Origin: Nonlabens sp. YIK11
GTDB lineage: Bacteria > Bacteroidota > Bacteroidia > Flavobacteriales > Flavobacteriaceae
NCBI RefSeq assembly: GCF_001413925.1
Contig: NZ_LBMJ01000001.1
Span: forward strand, 2,520,001-2,584,000
Reading direction: 5' to 3'
Length of the DNA stretch: 64,000 nucleotides
A program made the position numbers and the translations under genes. Below are positions 7,397-15,669 of this stretch, piece by piece (positions within the stretch are counted from its first letter, which is position 1; the number at the start of each line of letters is the position of its first letter). The notes beneath the pieces are model-generated. The model saw nothing but the letters and a program-made list of their open reading frames with translations. It was not told the DNA's origin and did no database searches.

Positions 7397-8311
7397 TTAT
7401 TCTATGGGAATACACAAGTCAACGATACACTTTTTATGTGGATGATCCTGGTAATTGTTATGGTAGATTTCAAAAGACGCCGGTGCCGCTTTTTTATGGC
7501 CGCTTTCCTGCATCTATATAAAGAGGCTTTTCCAGGCCTGCTCAAACTCTGATAATCCTATTTCCATAGGTGCAACGATACAGCGATGCGACGGCAACTG
7601 CAATAAGGAGACCTCTCCAGCAACCTCGACCTGTTTATTGAGTAAGATACAGGCACTTATCCTGACCTTATCGGGCGCTGTGGTTTTGGCACTGTCGTGG
7701 TAGACCGTCACCATTTTCACATTTGGTGCGTCGAGTAACCCTTGATCTCCAGCCCAGTTAACAAGTTTGTCATAGCTACCAGCAACGTTTTGAAAACCTA
7801 TGGCAGTGACTCCTGCAAGTTGCATTTCTGGGACCTGCTTTATTTGGATACTAGTGTTCATGCTTAGCCATTTAAGATGTTCCTTAATACTGCAAATGTA
7901 TTTTTGAATAACCAGATGCCTTTGTCCATTCTTTCTAATTGATGAATGGATCTTGTTGTTAGTGTTTGTAACGCTTTCGCGAAAGCGAACTGGACTCAAA
8001 CCGTAATACTTCTTAAAAGATCTGGAAGAGCTACTTGCACTATTGAAACCGTACTCCAGATAAATCTCTTGAACGGAAAGATCACGTCTATGCATCAATA
8101 GTGAGGCGCATCGTTCGATGCGTTTACGGTTGATGTAAGTAAGCAGTGGCTCATTGGTAATCAACTTGAAGATCCTATGAAAATGAAAAGCGGAATATCC
8201 TGCAACAGCTGCAATCTTTTCCAGAGATAGATCTTCATTCAAATGCTCATCGATGTAAAAAAGAGCTTTATCAACACGCTGGATATAGTCTGCTGGAACA
8301 GTTTTATTCAA
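7397..8311 (-). pseudogene. AraC-family regulator with GyrI-like domain, interrupted by an in-frame TAG
   Basis: The N-terminal half has the two HTH motifs of AraC regulators (SLEKIAAVAGYSAFHFHRIF and VQEIYLEYGFNSASSSSRSF). The C-terminal half resembles the GyrI/SOUL-type effector-binding domain (MQLAGVTAIGF, later SEFEQAWKSLFI). A TAG at 7514-7516 stops translation after FI. The same frame continues with MQESGHKKAAPASFEIYHNN and ends at TAA 7397-7399 after CIVDLCIPIE, the normal end of this family. A TGG to TAG change would explain it, since FIWMQ would be expected. The start is uncertain: TTG at 8311, or an ATG at 8419 that would overlap the divergent gene. An iterated palindrome (read FRES) lies between the two domains. 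Confidence 0.8.
7972..7987. repeat. Iterated palindrome copy inside the araC-like pseudogene
   Basis: Exact CGCTTTCGCGAAAGCG, read as RFRES between the HTH and effector domains. It is the only coding copy in this third reading frame. Confidence 0.95.
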
Positions 8312-8411
8312 AATAACAGGCAATTCTTGAAGCGGTAAAGGTATATGAAGTCTTTGAGTTACGGTAAATGTAGCGCGTTGTCTATATTTGCAGCCCCAAA
8401 CGAAACTACTC

Positions 8412-8927
8412 ATGTTCAATAAAAATATTAAGTTGGTGCTTGCCGTACTCGTCGTCGCATTTGCCGTCTATCAATTTACTAGAAACGAGATCCTTACCGG
8501 TATCATGTTGATACTATTGGCTGGAATTTTTGTCATTTTATATTTTTGGAATGAAATGATCATTTTGGCTTTTCTAAGATTAAGAAAACAAGATTTTCCT
8601 GGAGCTCAAAAATGGCTAGCTCGCATCAATGATCCTGAAAAAGCACTAGTTACAAAGCAATTGGGATATTACAATTACTTACAAGGTTTGATGATATCAC
8701 AAACCAACATGACCCAGGCTGAGAAATATTTTAGGAAAGCAATTAAAACTGGACTCAGAATGGATCAAGATCTTGCCGTGGCAAAATTAAATCTTGCGGG
8801 AATCGCAATGACTAAAAGACGCAAACGCGAAGCCACTACCCTACTTAACGAGGCTAAAAAACTTGATAAACACGGAATGCTGACCGATCAGGTAAAAATG
8901 ATGAAGCAACAAATGAAGAAAATTTAA
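8412..8927 (+). CDS. TPR-like membrane protein
   Basis: This 171-residue protein starts at the ATG at 8412. A TATATTTG -7 box at 8383-8390 lies just upstream, which excludes the in-frame ATG at 8388. Residues 5-55 hold two transmembrane helices. Residues 60-165 are helical with TPR-like pairs (AEKYFRKAIKTGL near 108, and AKLNLAGIAMTKRRKREATTLLNEAKKL). The TPR part probably faces the cytoplasm and mediates protein contact. No enzyme motif is visible. It is divergent from the araC-like pseudogene, and a bidirectional hairpin follows it. Confidence 0.7.
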   Translation: MFNKNIKLVLAVLVVAFAVYQFTRNEILTGIMLILLAGIFVILYFWNEMIILAFLRLRKQDFPGAQKWLARINDPEKALVTKQLGYYNYLQGLMISQTNMTQAEKYFRKAIKTGLRMDQDLAVAKLNLAGIAMTKRRKREATTLLNEAKKLDKHGMLTDQVKMMKQQMKKI

Positions 8928-8950
8928 AAGTCTTGACTTTTAAAAACCTA

Positions 8951-8980
8951 AAAATCCCGATTTACAGATCGGGATTTTTT
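8951..8980. terminator. Bidirectional terminator
   Basis: 11-bp stem AAAATCCCGAT / ATCGGGATTTT with a 6-base loop and a T run. It serves the convergent TPR gene and the metalloprotease-like gene. Confidence 0.85.
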
Positions 8981-8986
8981 TTGGTT

Positions 8987-9823
8987 TTACCTTCTAAAAG
9001 AATCTGAAAAATTGTAGGCCTCAGCTTCCAATAAATTGAAGCCTCTTCCTTGAATAAGCTCATCAAGAAAGTAGAAGGAGTAATAAAATAATGAATGGTA
9101 TTCCACATAAAAGAGATCTGTAATCTTATCGTATGCTTCATTTTTAATCCATCGATTACGCTGCGGTAATATTAAATTATTCAATCCAGCATATTCATCC
9201 AATTGAAAAACGTGAACCATTTCATGATTAATCAAACTGAAGTTGTTCTTAAATGATTCTCTCAATACTATGGCATTACCATGAGTGATCCCGAAAGCAT
9301 TTGGTAACCTTTCATCGTCTCTTATGAATATTGGAGTTCCATAGGCTAATGAAAGTCCCGTATCGAAGTCGTTACCAATAGCCGAGTATATCGTGAGAGT
9401 CATGGACAATGGCTTGATTAAAGGTCGCCATGTGACGCCGTTTTTGAATCTGAATTCGTTTCTAACAAACCCTAGATTGAAATTAACTTGATCAAACATT
9501 GGTCTATTGGCAGCTGCATTTTCAATAATGGAAGCGCCAGAATCATGAATGATTTTAGAGGACCACGCAAGATGCCATTCTTCTTTACTATTGACTTCTG
9601 CAATTAATTTTTTGCTACTATAGAGTAATGTTCCACCGACAGCTCCTTTCCAAGCACCGTCAGAAAAAGCTTCGTTCCATTTTTGTTCTGGCGACTTATT
9701 GATTGCTGAACCAAAACCACCTGTCAAGGTTCCCAATAAAAGATTATATCCAAGAATTTCCAGATCTGACTGTGAATGAGAACAAATCGAGAATAAAAAA
9801 AATAAACAAAGAATTTTTTTCAC
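8987..9823 (-). CDS. Secreted protein with HExxH metalloprotease-like motif
   Basis: The protein has 278 residues. Residues 1-18 form a signal peptide (MKKILCLFFLFSICSHSQ). A glycine-rich segment follows (GTLTGGFGSAINKS, then GAWKGAVGGTLLYSSKK) that may embed in the outer membrane. Near residue 200 is NHEMVHVFQLDEY, an HExxH motif typical of zinc metallopeptidases, with Glu residues further on that could be the third ligand. Proteins of this kind are widespread in Bacteroidota and mostly uncharacterised. It lies nine bases downstream of rnz on the same strand and may be its operon tail. Protease activity is inferred from the motif only. Confidence 0.65.
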   Translation of the reverse strand: MKKILCLFFLFSICSHSQSDLEILGYNLLLGTLTGGFGSAINKSPEQKWNEAFSDGAWKGAVGGTLLYSSKKLIAEVNSKEEWHLAWSSKIIHDSGASIIENAAANRPMFDQVNFNLGFVRNEFRFKNGVTWRPLIKPLSMTLTIYSAIGNDFDTGLSLAYGTPIFIRDDERLPNAFGITHGNAIVLRESFKNNFSLINHEMVHVFQLDEYAGLNNLILPQRNRWIKNEAYDKITDLFYVEYHSLFYYSFYFLDELIQGRGFNLLEAEAYNFSDSFRR

Positions 9824-9832
9824 AGTCCGAAT

Positions 9833-10738
9833 CTAGATTTCAAAAACCTTACCGTCCAGCGCACAATGACTGTTTTCAAAAATAGGTCGTGCCTCGTCAG
9901 TAAACATGTCGTAGGATTTGTAGCGACTGGAATAATGGCCCAAGATAAGCATACCAACGTTGGCCTTTCGTGCAATCGCAGCAGCCTGCGCCGCAGTACT
10001 GTGCTTGGTTTTTTTACATAGATCCTCGTGCTGTTTCAAAAAGGTACTTTCATGATACAAAGCCGTAGCACCTTTGATGTGTGTGATGATATCTTCCTTA
10101 TACATTGTATCACTGCAAAAAGCATAGCTTTTTGCTGGATCTCCATCTGTAGTTAATCGTTCATTAGGGATCACCTCACCATTTTCTCTAACATAGTCAG
10201 CACCTTGTTTGATTTTGCGGTAATAGGCTTTTTCGATATTCAGCTGCTCACAAGCGATGATATCCAGGTGTCGCTCGTTGGGTTTTTCTTTGAATAAATA
10301 TCCATTAGTATACACGCGATGATCCAGAGGAATGGTACTCACCGTGATGGAGTCGTCTTCAAATATTTGTACAGATTTGGTGGCTTCCAATTCGGTAAAA
10401 TGAAGCTCAAAAGGCATATAGCTATTGCCCAACTTCAATTGAAGCTCGATCATTTCCTGGATACCTTTAGGTCCGTAGATATGCAGTGCCTGCTCACGAC
10501 CCAGCAAGCAAAACGTGGAAATTAGACCTATAAGCCCATACACATGGTCGCCATGCAAATGTGAAATAAAGATATGCTTGAATCTCGCGAACTTAACACG
10601 CTGTTTGCGTAAGGCCATCTGTGTTCCTTCTCCGCAATCGATCAGAATTAAATGGCCTTTTATTTCCAATACCTGAGCTGTAGGACGAGCTTTATCTCGT
10701 GGTGTGGCACTGTGACAGCCTAGGATGGTTAGTTTCAA
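9833..10738 (-). CDS. rnz: Ribonuclease Z
   Basis: This 301-residue cytosolic endonuclease of the metallo-beta-lactamase fold matures tRNA 3' ends. The zinc-binding motif HLHGDH is at residues 61-66. Further His and Asp ligands are visible in CSDTMY near 208 and in GHYSSRY near 270. Length is typical of bacterial RNase Z. It sits 12 bases after the STAS-like gene, in the operon pyrR-pyrB-STAS-rnz, an arrangement I recognise from other flavobacteria. Confidence 0.95.
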   Translation of the reverse strand: MKLTILGCHSATPRDKARPTAQVLEIKGHLILIDCGEGTQMALRKQRVKFARFKHIFISHLHGDHVYGLIGLISTFCLLGREQALHIYGPKGIQEMIELQLKLGNSYMPFELHFTELEATKSVQIFEDDSITVSTIPLDHRVYTNGYLFKEKPNERHLDIIACEQLNIEKAYYRKIKQGADYVRENGEVIPNERLTTDGDPAKSYAFCSDTMYKEDIITHIKGATALYHESTFLKQHEDLCKKTKHSTAAQAAAIARKANVGMLILGHYSSRYKSYDMFTDEARPIFENSHCALDGKVFEI

Positions 10739-10750
10739 TTTTTGTGACTA

Positions 10751-11083
10751 TTAAAATCCTAGATCGCGTTCTATTTCTTCCATCTCAATAATGTCTTCAG
10801 CTTCTTGTAGTGTTGGCACCACAATGATTTCATCTGGAATATCTCCTGATGGAATGGCACTATTGATAATAACCAAAGATTTTTTTTCAGCTCTATGAGT
10901 ATTACTCAATGTCAAGAAGCACAGCAAATCCTGAAGGCTCATCTCATCGTATTTGGAAATATCAATCACTAGATTGACATCTATGAACTTATCGTGAATG
11001 CGTGTAAGGAAATTGGCAAAATCACAAACGTCATCGTGATCATCCTTCAATAGGGTATACTTATCGGTTACTTTACTGGTCAT
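10751..11083 (-). CDS. Small STAS-like conserved protein between pyrB and rnz
   Basis: The protein has 110 residues and no signal peptide or membrane helix. The segment IHDKFIDVNLVIDISKYDEMSLQDLLCFLTLSNTHR has the strand-turn-helix look of a STAS or anti-sigma-antagonist-like fold. The C-terminal 30 residues are very acidic. It overlaps pyrB by 11 bases. Databases often name it ribonuclease Z because it precedes rnz, but it has no metal-binding motif and that name should not be copied. The function is unknown. Confidence 0.6.
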   Translation of the reverse strand: MTSKVTDKYTLLKDDHDDVCDFANFLTRIHDKFIDVNLVIDISKYDEMSLQDLLCFLTLSNTHRAEKKSLVIINSAIPSGDIPDEIIVVPTLQEAEDIIEMEEIERDLGF

Positions 11084-12011
11084 TGTGCTGAATTTTTGAG
11101 GCGATCAAATAAAGAACCGCCATGCGGATCGCAACCCCATTTTCTACTTGATTTAATATAATGGCTTGGCTAGAGTCTGCTACTTCACTGGTAATCTCTA
11201 CACCGCGATTGATAGGTCCTGGATGCATGATTACAATTTCCTTATCCAGACTGTCCAAAATTTCTCTAGTAACACCGTACTGCTGCACATATTCTCGTAC
11301 ACTGGGAAAATATGAGATATCCATACGCTCATTTTGTACTCGTAGCATATTAGCTACATCACACCATTCCAAAGCTTTTTTAAGATTGAGTTCAACCTTG
11401 ACTCCTAGATCTTGAATATGTCTCGGGATCAATGTTGCTGGACCGCAGACCATCACCTCAGCACCTAGTTTTTTCAAACAATAGATATTAGACAACGCCA
11501 CGCGGCTGTGTAGAATATCACCAACGATGACTACTTTCTTACCGTCAAGGGAACCTAACTTTTCTCTTATGGAATAACTATCCAATAAAGCTTGAGTAGG
11601 ATGCTCATGTGCACCATCACCGGCATTCACGATTCTAGCGTTGACGTGTTTGGAAAGAAAAACACCAGCACCAGGATTGGGGTGACGCATGACGACTATA
11701 TCCACTTTCATGGCCAGAATATTGTTGACCGTGTCAATGAGCGTTTCGCCCTTCTTGACAGAACTTTGAGCTGCACTAAAGTTGATTACGTCTGCACTAA
11801 GGCGCTTTTCCGCCAACTCAAAGGAAAGCTTTGTTCTCGTTGAGTTTTCAAAGAATAGGTTTGCAATAGTAATGTCCCGTAAGGATGGTACTTTCTTAAT
11901 AGGCCTATTGATGACTTCCTTAAATTGATCTGCTGTTTTATGAATCAATTGGATATCCTCTGTCGTGAGGTATTTGATTCCCAATAGATGGTCGACACTC
12001 AATTGACTCAT
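11073..12011 (-). CDS. pyrB: Aspartate carbamoyltransferase catalytic subunit
   Basis: This 312-residue enzyme joins carbamoyl phosphate and aspartate in pyrimidine synthesis. The carbamoyl-phosphate loop FENSTRTKLSFE is at residues 54-65. GDGAHEHPTQALLD near 131 and the HPGPINRG motif near 264 are also present. No regulatory subunit gene (pyrI) follows, so it probably acts as an unregulated trimer. It overlaps pyrR by four bases (ATGA) and the STAS-like gene by 11 bases. Confidence 0.96.
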   Translation of the reverse strand: MSQLSVDHLLGIKYLTTEDIQLIHKTADQFKEVINRPIKKVPSLRDITIANLFFENSTRTKLSFELAEKRLSADVINFSAAQSSVKKGETLIDTVNNILAMKVDIVVMRHPNPGAGVFLSKHVNARIVNAGDGAHEHPTQALLDSYSIREKLGSLDGKKVVIVGDILHSRVALSNIYCLKKLGAEVMVCGPATLIPRHIQDLGVKVELNLKKALEWCDVANMLRVQNERMDISYFPSVREYVQQYGVTREILDSLDKEIVIMHPGPINRGVEITSEVADSSQAIILNQVENGVAIRMAVLYLIASKIQHNDQ

Positions 12012-12556
12012 TGGTCGTTAGTTTTAAGTAGGTATACCGCATCTTCATCTGCGTTTTCCTTCCACATTACTTTTACCTTTTGGTTGCCAATGGCATCCAC
12101 TTGTCTACCGTTATAATCTGGTTGTATGGGCAAATGGCGTGAAAAGCGTCTATCGATAAGGGTAAGCAATTCAATAGCCTTAGGTCTACCAAAAGACTGT
12201 AATGCTGTTAGGGCCGCTCTAATACTGCGCCCAGTATATAACACATCGTCAACTATAACAACGTTCATGTTTTCTACCACAAAATCAATCTCGGTAGAGT
12301 TGGCTTTAAGTGGTTCTTCACCACGACGAAAGTCATCTCTATAAAATGTAATATCTAACAATCCAGTGCGCAAATTGTGAATTTGATAGTTCTCTACCAG
12401 TAATTTTTTAAGCCTGTAAAGTAGAAAGGTACCTCTAGGCTGTACGCCTATTAAAGCGGTATTTTTAAAATCTCCATGGTTTTCAATAAGCTGACACGCT
12501 AGCCGATTCAAAATGATATCGATCTCTACGGCGTTGAGAAGAAGTTTCTGGCTCAT
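12008..12556 (-). CDS. pyrR: PyrR: pyrimidine operon regulator / uracil phosphoribosyltransferase
   Basis: The protein has 182 residues from the ATG at 12556. Seven further codons upstream are in frame, but the family starts near MSQKLLLNAVEID. The PRPP-binding motif VVIVDDVLYTGRSIRAAL lies near residues 98-115 and is diagnostic of type I phosphoribosyltransferases. In Firmicutes PyrR binds pyr mRNA and attenuates transcription. No anti-terminator-like leader is obvious here, so only the enzyme role is safe. First gene of the pyrR-pyrB-STAS-rnz operon. Confidence 0.92.
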   Translation of the reverse strand: MSQKLLLNAVEIDIILNRLACQLIENHGDFKNTALIGVQPRGTFLLYRLKKLLVENYQIHNLRTGLLDITFYRDDFRRGEEPLKANSTEIDFVVENMNVVIVDDVLYTGRSIRAALTALQSFGRPKAIELLTLIDRRFSRHLPIQPDYNGRQVDAIGNQKVKVMWKENADEDAVYLLKTNDQ

Positions 12557-12723
12557 TAAATCTTTGAATGACCACAAATATAAAGTATTTGAACAATGAA
12601 TGGTTTATGGAGATTGGCAATTTTGCCAGTTGATTTGAACAAACTGGATCTGGTTTATATGTGTTTTGATAAAAGAATAAAGCATAAAGAATTTGATAAA
12701 TTAATAAACTTAAATCCTGTTTT

Positions 12724-12843
12724 GCGTTAGGGATTGAAATGAAAATCCTTTTTAAATAGAAGAGAGCGCAGCGTTCTTATATTTAAAAAGATTGTAATGT
12801 AAAGCCCGACCGTCCTGATCATATCAGGACGGTAACGCCCTAA
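12724..12843 (+). ncRNA. Structured non-coding element of the flavobacterial GCGTTAGGGATTGAA type
   Basis: It starts GCGTTAGGGATTGAA and ends TAACGCCCTAA, flanks I recognise as a recurrent intergenic element of flavobacterial genomes. Inside are two long hairpins. One pairs CTTTTTAAATA (12748-12758) with TATTTAAAAAG (12780-12790). The other pairs ACCGTCCTGAT (12809-12819) with ATCAGGACGGT (12823-12833). The ends can pair in two exclusive ways: TTAGGG with CCCTAA, or GCGTT with AACGC. AAGCCCG before the second hairpin is part of the recurrent pattern. Whether it is a stable RNA or a DNA repeat cannot be told. The strand is assigned from the usual orientation of the GCGTTAGGG end. Confidence 0.6.
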
Positions 12844-12870
12844 TCAACCTATTGTTTTACTGCATAAAAA

Positions 12871-12900
12871 AATCCCTTGTCAACTAAATGACAAGGGATT
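12871..12900 (-). terminator. rpsA terminator
   Basis: 12-bp perfect stem AATCCCTTGTCA / TGACAAGGGATT with a T run on the minus strand, 22 bases after the rpsA stop. Confidence 0.88.
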
Positions 12901-12922
12901 CCTAGTTTATAAAAGTTGAAGT

Positions 12923-14830
12923 TTATTCTTCTTCTTTAGCTGCTTTTTTAGACTTCTTTTTAGGCTCTTCCTTTGGGGCTTTACCTTCCATTCTGTCTTT
13001 CAATGCTTGTAGCTTAGAGTTAGCGTCACCCAGCGTTGGCTTATCAGCTTCTTGTTGCTGCTTAGCTGCCTGCTTAACGATTTTAGCCTCTTCTTCCTTA
13101 TGGATTACCATATGGGATCCTACTACACGCTTGAATTCTTTGTTGAACTCGATGATCTCGATTTCTGCCTTCTCACCTTTTCCTAACTTAGTTCCATCTT
13201 CTTTTTCAAGGTGACGGGTTGGGATGAATACGGTGATATCGTCGTTGAATTTAACTACAGCGCCTTTATCAACCATTTCAGTGATTTCAACCTCATGCTT
13301 AGTACCTAGACCAAATTCAGCCTCGTACTTATCCCATGGGTTATCTTTAGTCTGCTTATGACCTAGAGATAGTTTGCGACCGTTAACATCTAGTTCAAGA
13401 ACTACTACGTCTAACTTGTCACCAACTGAACAGAATTCTGATGGGTGCTTGATTTTCTTAGTCCAAGAAAGGTCAGAGATGTAGATCAATCCATCAACTC
13501 CTTCTTCCAATTCTACGAATACACCAAAGTTGGTAAAGTTTCTAACGATACCTGTGTGACGTGATCCAACTGGATACTTAGAAGTAATGTCTGTCCATGG
13601 GTCTTGAGAAAGTTGCTTCATACCTAGAGACATCTTACGATCTTCTCTATCTACGGTAAGAACTTCTGCCTCGATAATGTCTCCTACTTTTACAAAGTCA
13701 CCAGCACTTCTTAAGTGTGTTGACCATGACATTTCAGATACGTGAACGAGTCCTTCAACTCCTTCTTCTACCTCAACAAATGCACCGTAGTCTGCAATAA
13801 CTACTACTTTACCTTTTACTTTATCACCTGGCTTGATCTTGTCAGAAAGAGCTTCCCATGGGTGTGGCTCCAATTGCTTAAGACCTAACTGGATGCGTGA
13901 CTTATCTTCATCAAAGTCAAGGATTACCACGTTAAGTGTTTGATCAAGATCTACTACCTCATTAGGGTGGTTGATACGTGACCATGAAAGGTCTGTAATG
14001 TGAACTAGTCCATCTACACCACCTAGATCTACAAACACACCGTAAGAAGTGATGTTTTTCACAACACCTTCCAGTACTTGTCCTTTCTCTAGACGAGAGA
14101 TGATTTCTTTTTTCTGCTCTTCAATATCTGCCTCAATAAGTGCTTTGTGCGATACAACAACGTTTTTGAACTCGTGGTTGATTTTCACCACCTTGAATTC
14201 CATTGTTTTATCAACGTATGCATCATAGTCGCGGATAGGCTTCACATCGATTTGTGATCCTGGAAGGAACGCCTCGATACCAAATACGTCTACGATCATA
14301 CCACCTTTAGTACGACATTTTACATACCCATTAACGATCTCGCCAGTATCGTGTGCATTGTTCACACGCTCCCATGCTTTGATCAAACGAGCTTTACGGT
14401 GAGAAAGGATCAATTGTCCAGTCGCATCTTCACGCACGTCTACAAGAACCTCAACCTTGTCACCTACTTTTAGGTTAGGGTTGTAACGGAACTCGTTAAG
14501 GGAAATAACACCTTCAGATTTTGCATTGATGTCAATGATCGCATCACGATCTGTCATCTTGATTACCTCACCTTCAATAACATCAGAGTCGATGGTATCC
14601 ACAAAGTTTTCGGCAACCAGCTTTTCAAAAGCCTTAAGTTGGTCCTCATCTACTTTCTCGATACCTTCACTGTAACGTTCCCAGTCAAAAGTGTCCAAAA
14701 ATTCTTGAGGATCTTGTTGTTTTTTAGGAGCCTCGACAGGAGTCGCCGCTTCTACTTGTTCTTGAACCTGAGTTTCTGCCACACCATCTTGTGCCGCTTC
14801 AAGTTCTTGTTTTGTTGTTTCTTCAGCCAT
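12923..14830 (-). CDS. rpsA: 30S ribosomal protein S1
   Basis: This 635-residue protein helps recruit mRNA to the ribosome, which matters in Bacteroidota where Shine-Dalgarno sequences are weak. Repeated S1 RNA-binding motifs are visible, for example GVVKNITSYGVFVDLGGVDG near 255, GKVVVIADYGAFVEVEEGVE near 340 and GIVRNFTNFGVFVELEEGVD near 428, with further divergent copies at both ends. The N-terminal 45 residues are acidic and glutamine-rich. The last 50 are lysine-rich and low in complexity. It is longer than the E. coli protein (557). A good promoter and a leader of about 115 bases precede it. Confidence 0.96.
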   Translation of the reverse strand: MAEETTKQELEAAQDGVAETQVQEQVEAATPVEAPKKQQDPQEFLDTFDWERYSEGIEKVDEDQLKAFEKLVAENFVDTIDSDVIEGEVIKMTDRDAIIDINAKSEGVISLNEFRYNPNLKVGDKVEVLVDVREDATGQLILSHRKARLIKAWERVNNAHDTGEIVNGYVKCRTKGGMIVDVFGIEAFLPGSQIDVKPIRDYDAYVDKTMEFKVVKINHEFKNVVVSHKALIEADIEEQKKEIISRLEKGQVLEGVVKNITSYGVFVDLGGVDGLVHITDLSWSRINHPNEVVDLDQTLNVVILDFDEDKSRIQLGLKQLEPHPWEALSDKIKPGDKVKGKVVVIADYGAFVEVEEGVEGLVHVSEMSWSTHLRSAGDFVKVGDIIEAEVLTVDREDRKMSLGMKQLSQDPWTDITSKYPVGSRHTGIVRNFTNFGVFVELEEGVDGLIYISDLSWTKKIKHPSEFCSVGDKLDVVVLELDVNGRKLSLGHKQTKDNPWDKYEAEFGLGTKHEVEITEMVDKGAVVKFNDDITVFIPTRHLEKEDGTKLGKGEKAEIEIIEFNKEFKRVVGSHMVIHKEEEAKIVKQAAKQQQEADKPTLGDANSKLQALKDRMEGKAPKEEPKKKSKKAAKEEE

Positions 14831-14951
14831 GTTTTGTTTGCTGATTAAAATTTGTATTCTAAGGTCTGCCGGAAACTTATAGAAACTTCCCTAGAAGATT
14901 TTTATAAAGTTTTGATTCCCAAACGGTTTCCGTGTTCTCGTTTTGGGCTTG

Positions 14952-14983
14952 CAAAAGTACAAATTAATTTAAAAATCTACAAA
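14952..14983 (-). promoter_or_regulatory. rpsA promoter
   Basis: On the minus strand TTTG (14980-14983), 20 bases, then TACTTTTG (14952-14959). This matches the Bacteroidota TTTG-N19/20-TAnnTTTG pattern and implies a leader of about 115 bases for rpsA. Confidence 0.65.
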
Positions 14984-15015
14984 GTTTTTGAGACCCTAGT
15001 GGTTGATTTTGAGTT

Positions 15016-15031
15016 CGCTTTCGCGAAAGCG
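15016..15031. repeat. Iterated palindrome copy, divergent promoter region
   Basis: Exact CGCTTTCGCGAAAGCG about 35 bp upstream of the rpsA -33 box, between divergent genes. Confidence 0.95.
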
Positions 15032-15157
15032 GATCCTTTATGATCATAATCAACAAAAAAATGGATGACATCCCATTAGACCTAATTGCTGATCTTTGTG
15101 GCAAGATTTCTGTTGGGGAATGGATCAAGATTTATGAAAACCAAATCAAACCATAAT

Positions 15158-15655
15158 ATGTTCAAGAATATTCTAGTTGCCTTTTGTGGCGTGTTGCTGC
15201 TGGCATCCTGTAATGAAAAGCCCGTTGTGATCGATGATCCACGTAACCATCCAGAACAATTTAAAAAAGTGGATACGGTAGAACGTGTAAAGATGATGGA
15301 GGTTTTAAAACAAGACACTTATCTCAATGACCTGGATCCAGATGCCGGCATGGAGATCCAGAAAGACCAGATCAATATGTTCTACAGGTCTGAACAGGAC
15401 AGCATCGATGACTATTATGACTACGTGGTCAATCAAGACTACAACGGTAAAAACTATGCTGAAGAAGGCGTCACGTTCCTGCACCTCATACGCAATGGAG
15501 ATTCCCTACATTATGAAATTATCGCCAACAATAGAGATGTGCTGCGCTTCAAATATTTAGGAGACGATAGCATCCATGAATTCTTTCCTGCAAAACGTCC
15601 CGGCAAGTTGCCAGAGATTTTACCTAATGATGCAGATGATAATGAGTTGGAGTAA
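15158..15655 (+). CDS. Lipoprotein of unknown function
   Basis: The protein has 165 residues from the ATG at 15158. It is chosen over an earlier in-frame start because it begins directly with a signal sequence (MFKNILVAFCGVLLLASC). The lipobox LLAS-C places Cys18 as the lipidated residue. The mature part is acidic, rich in Asp and Tyr (DSIDDYYDYVVNQDYNG) and without recognised motifs. It probably sits at the periplasmic or outer-membrane surface. It is divergent from rpsA and convergent with cmk, so it is likely transcribed alone. Confidence 0.7.
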   Translation: MFKNILVAFCGVLLLASCNEKPVVIDDPRNHPEQFKKVDTVERVKMMEVLKQDTYLNDLDPDAGMEIQKDQINMFYRSEQDSIDDYYDYVVNQDYNGKNYAEEGVTFLHLIRNGDSLHYEIIANNRDVLRFKYLGDDSIHEFFPAKRPGKLPEILPNDADDNELE

Positions 15656-15669
15656 TTTAAGTTTAAAGT

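Larger units (their letters stand above)
12557..12922. other. Gene-free stretch between pyrR and rpsA
   Basis: 366 bases without a credible coding frame. It holds the A+T-rich upstream region of pyrR (12557-12720), the structured element at 12724-12843 and the rpsA terminator at 12871-12900. Confidence 0.7.
14831..15157. other. Divergent intergenic region between rpsA and the lipoprotein gene
   Basis: 327 bases with no gene. It contains the rpsA leader (about 115 bases), the rpsA promoter and one iterated palindrome at 15016-15031. Spurious open frames run through it. Nothing else is recognised. Confidence 0.7.

Noticed and set aside
10751..11083. Ribonuclease Z annotation for the small protein before rnz
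   Set aside because: It has no metallo-beta-lactamase motif. The real rnz is the next gene with HLHGDH.
12557..12720. PyrR-binding anti-terminator leader before pyrR
   Set aside because: No paired anti-terminator and terminator stems or conserved PyrR-binding loop could be drawn in the A+T-rich upstream sequence.
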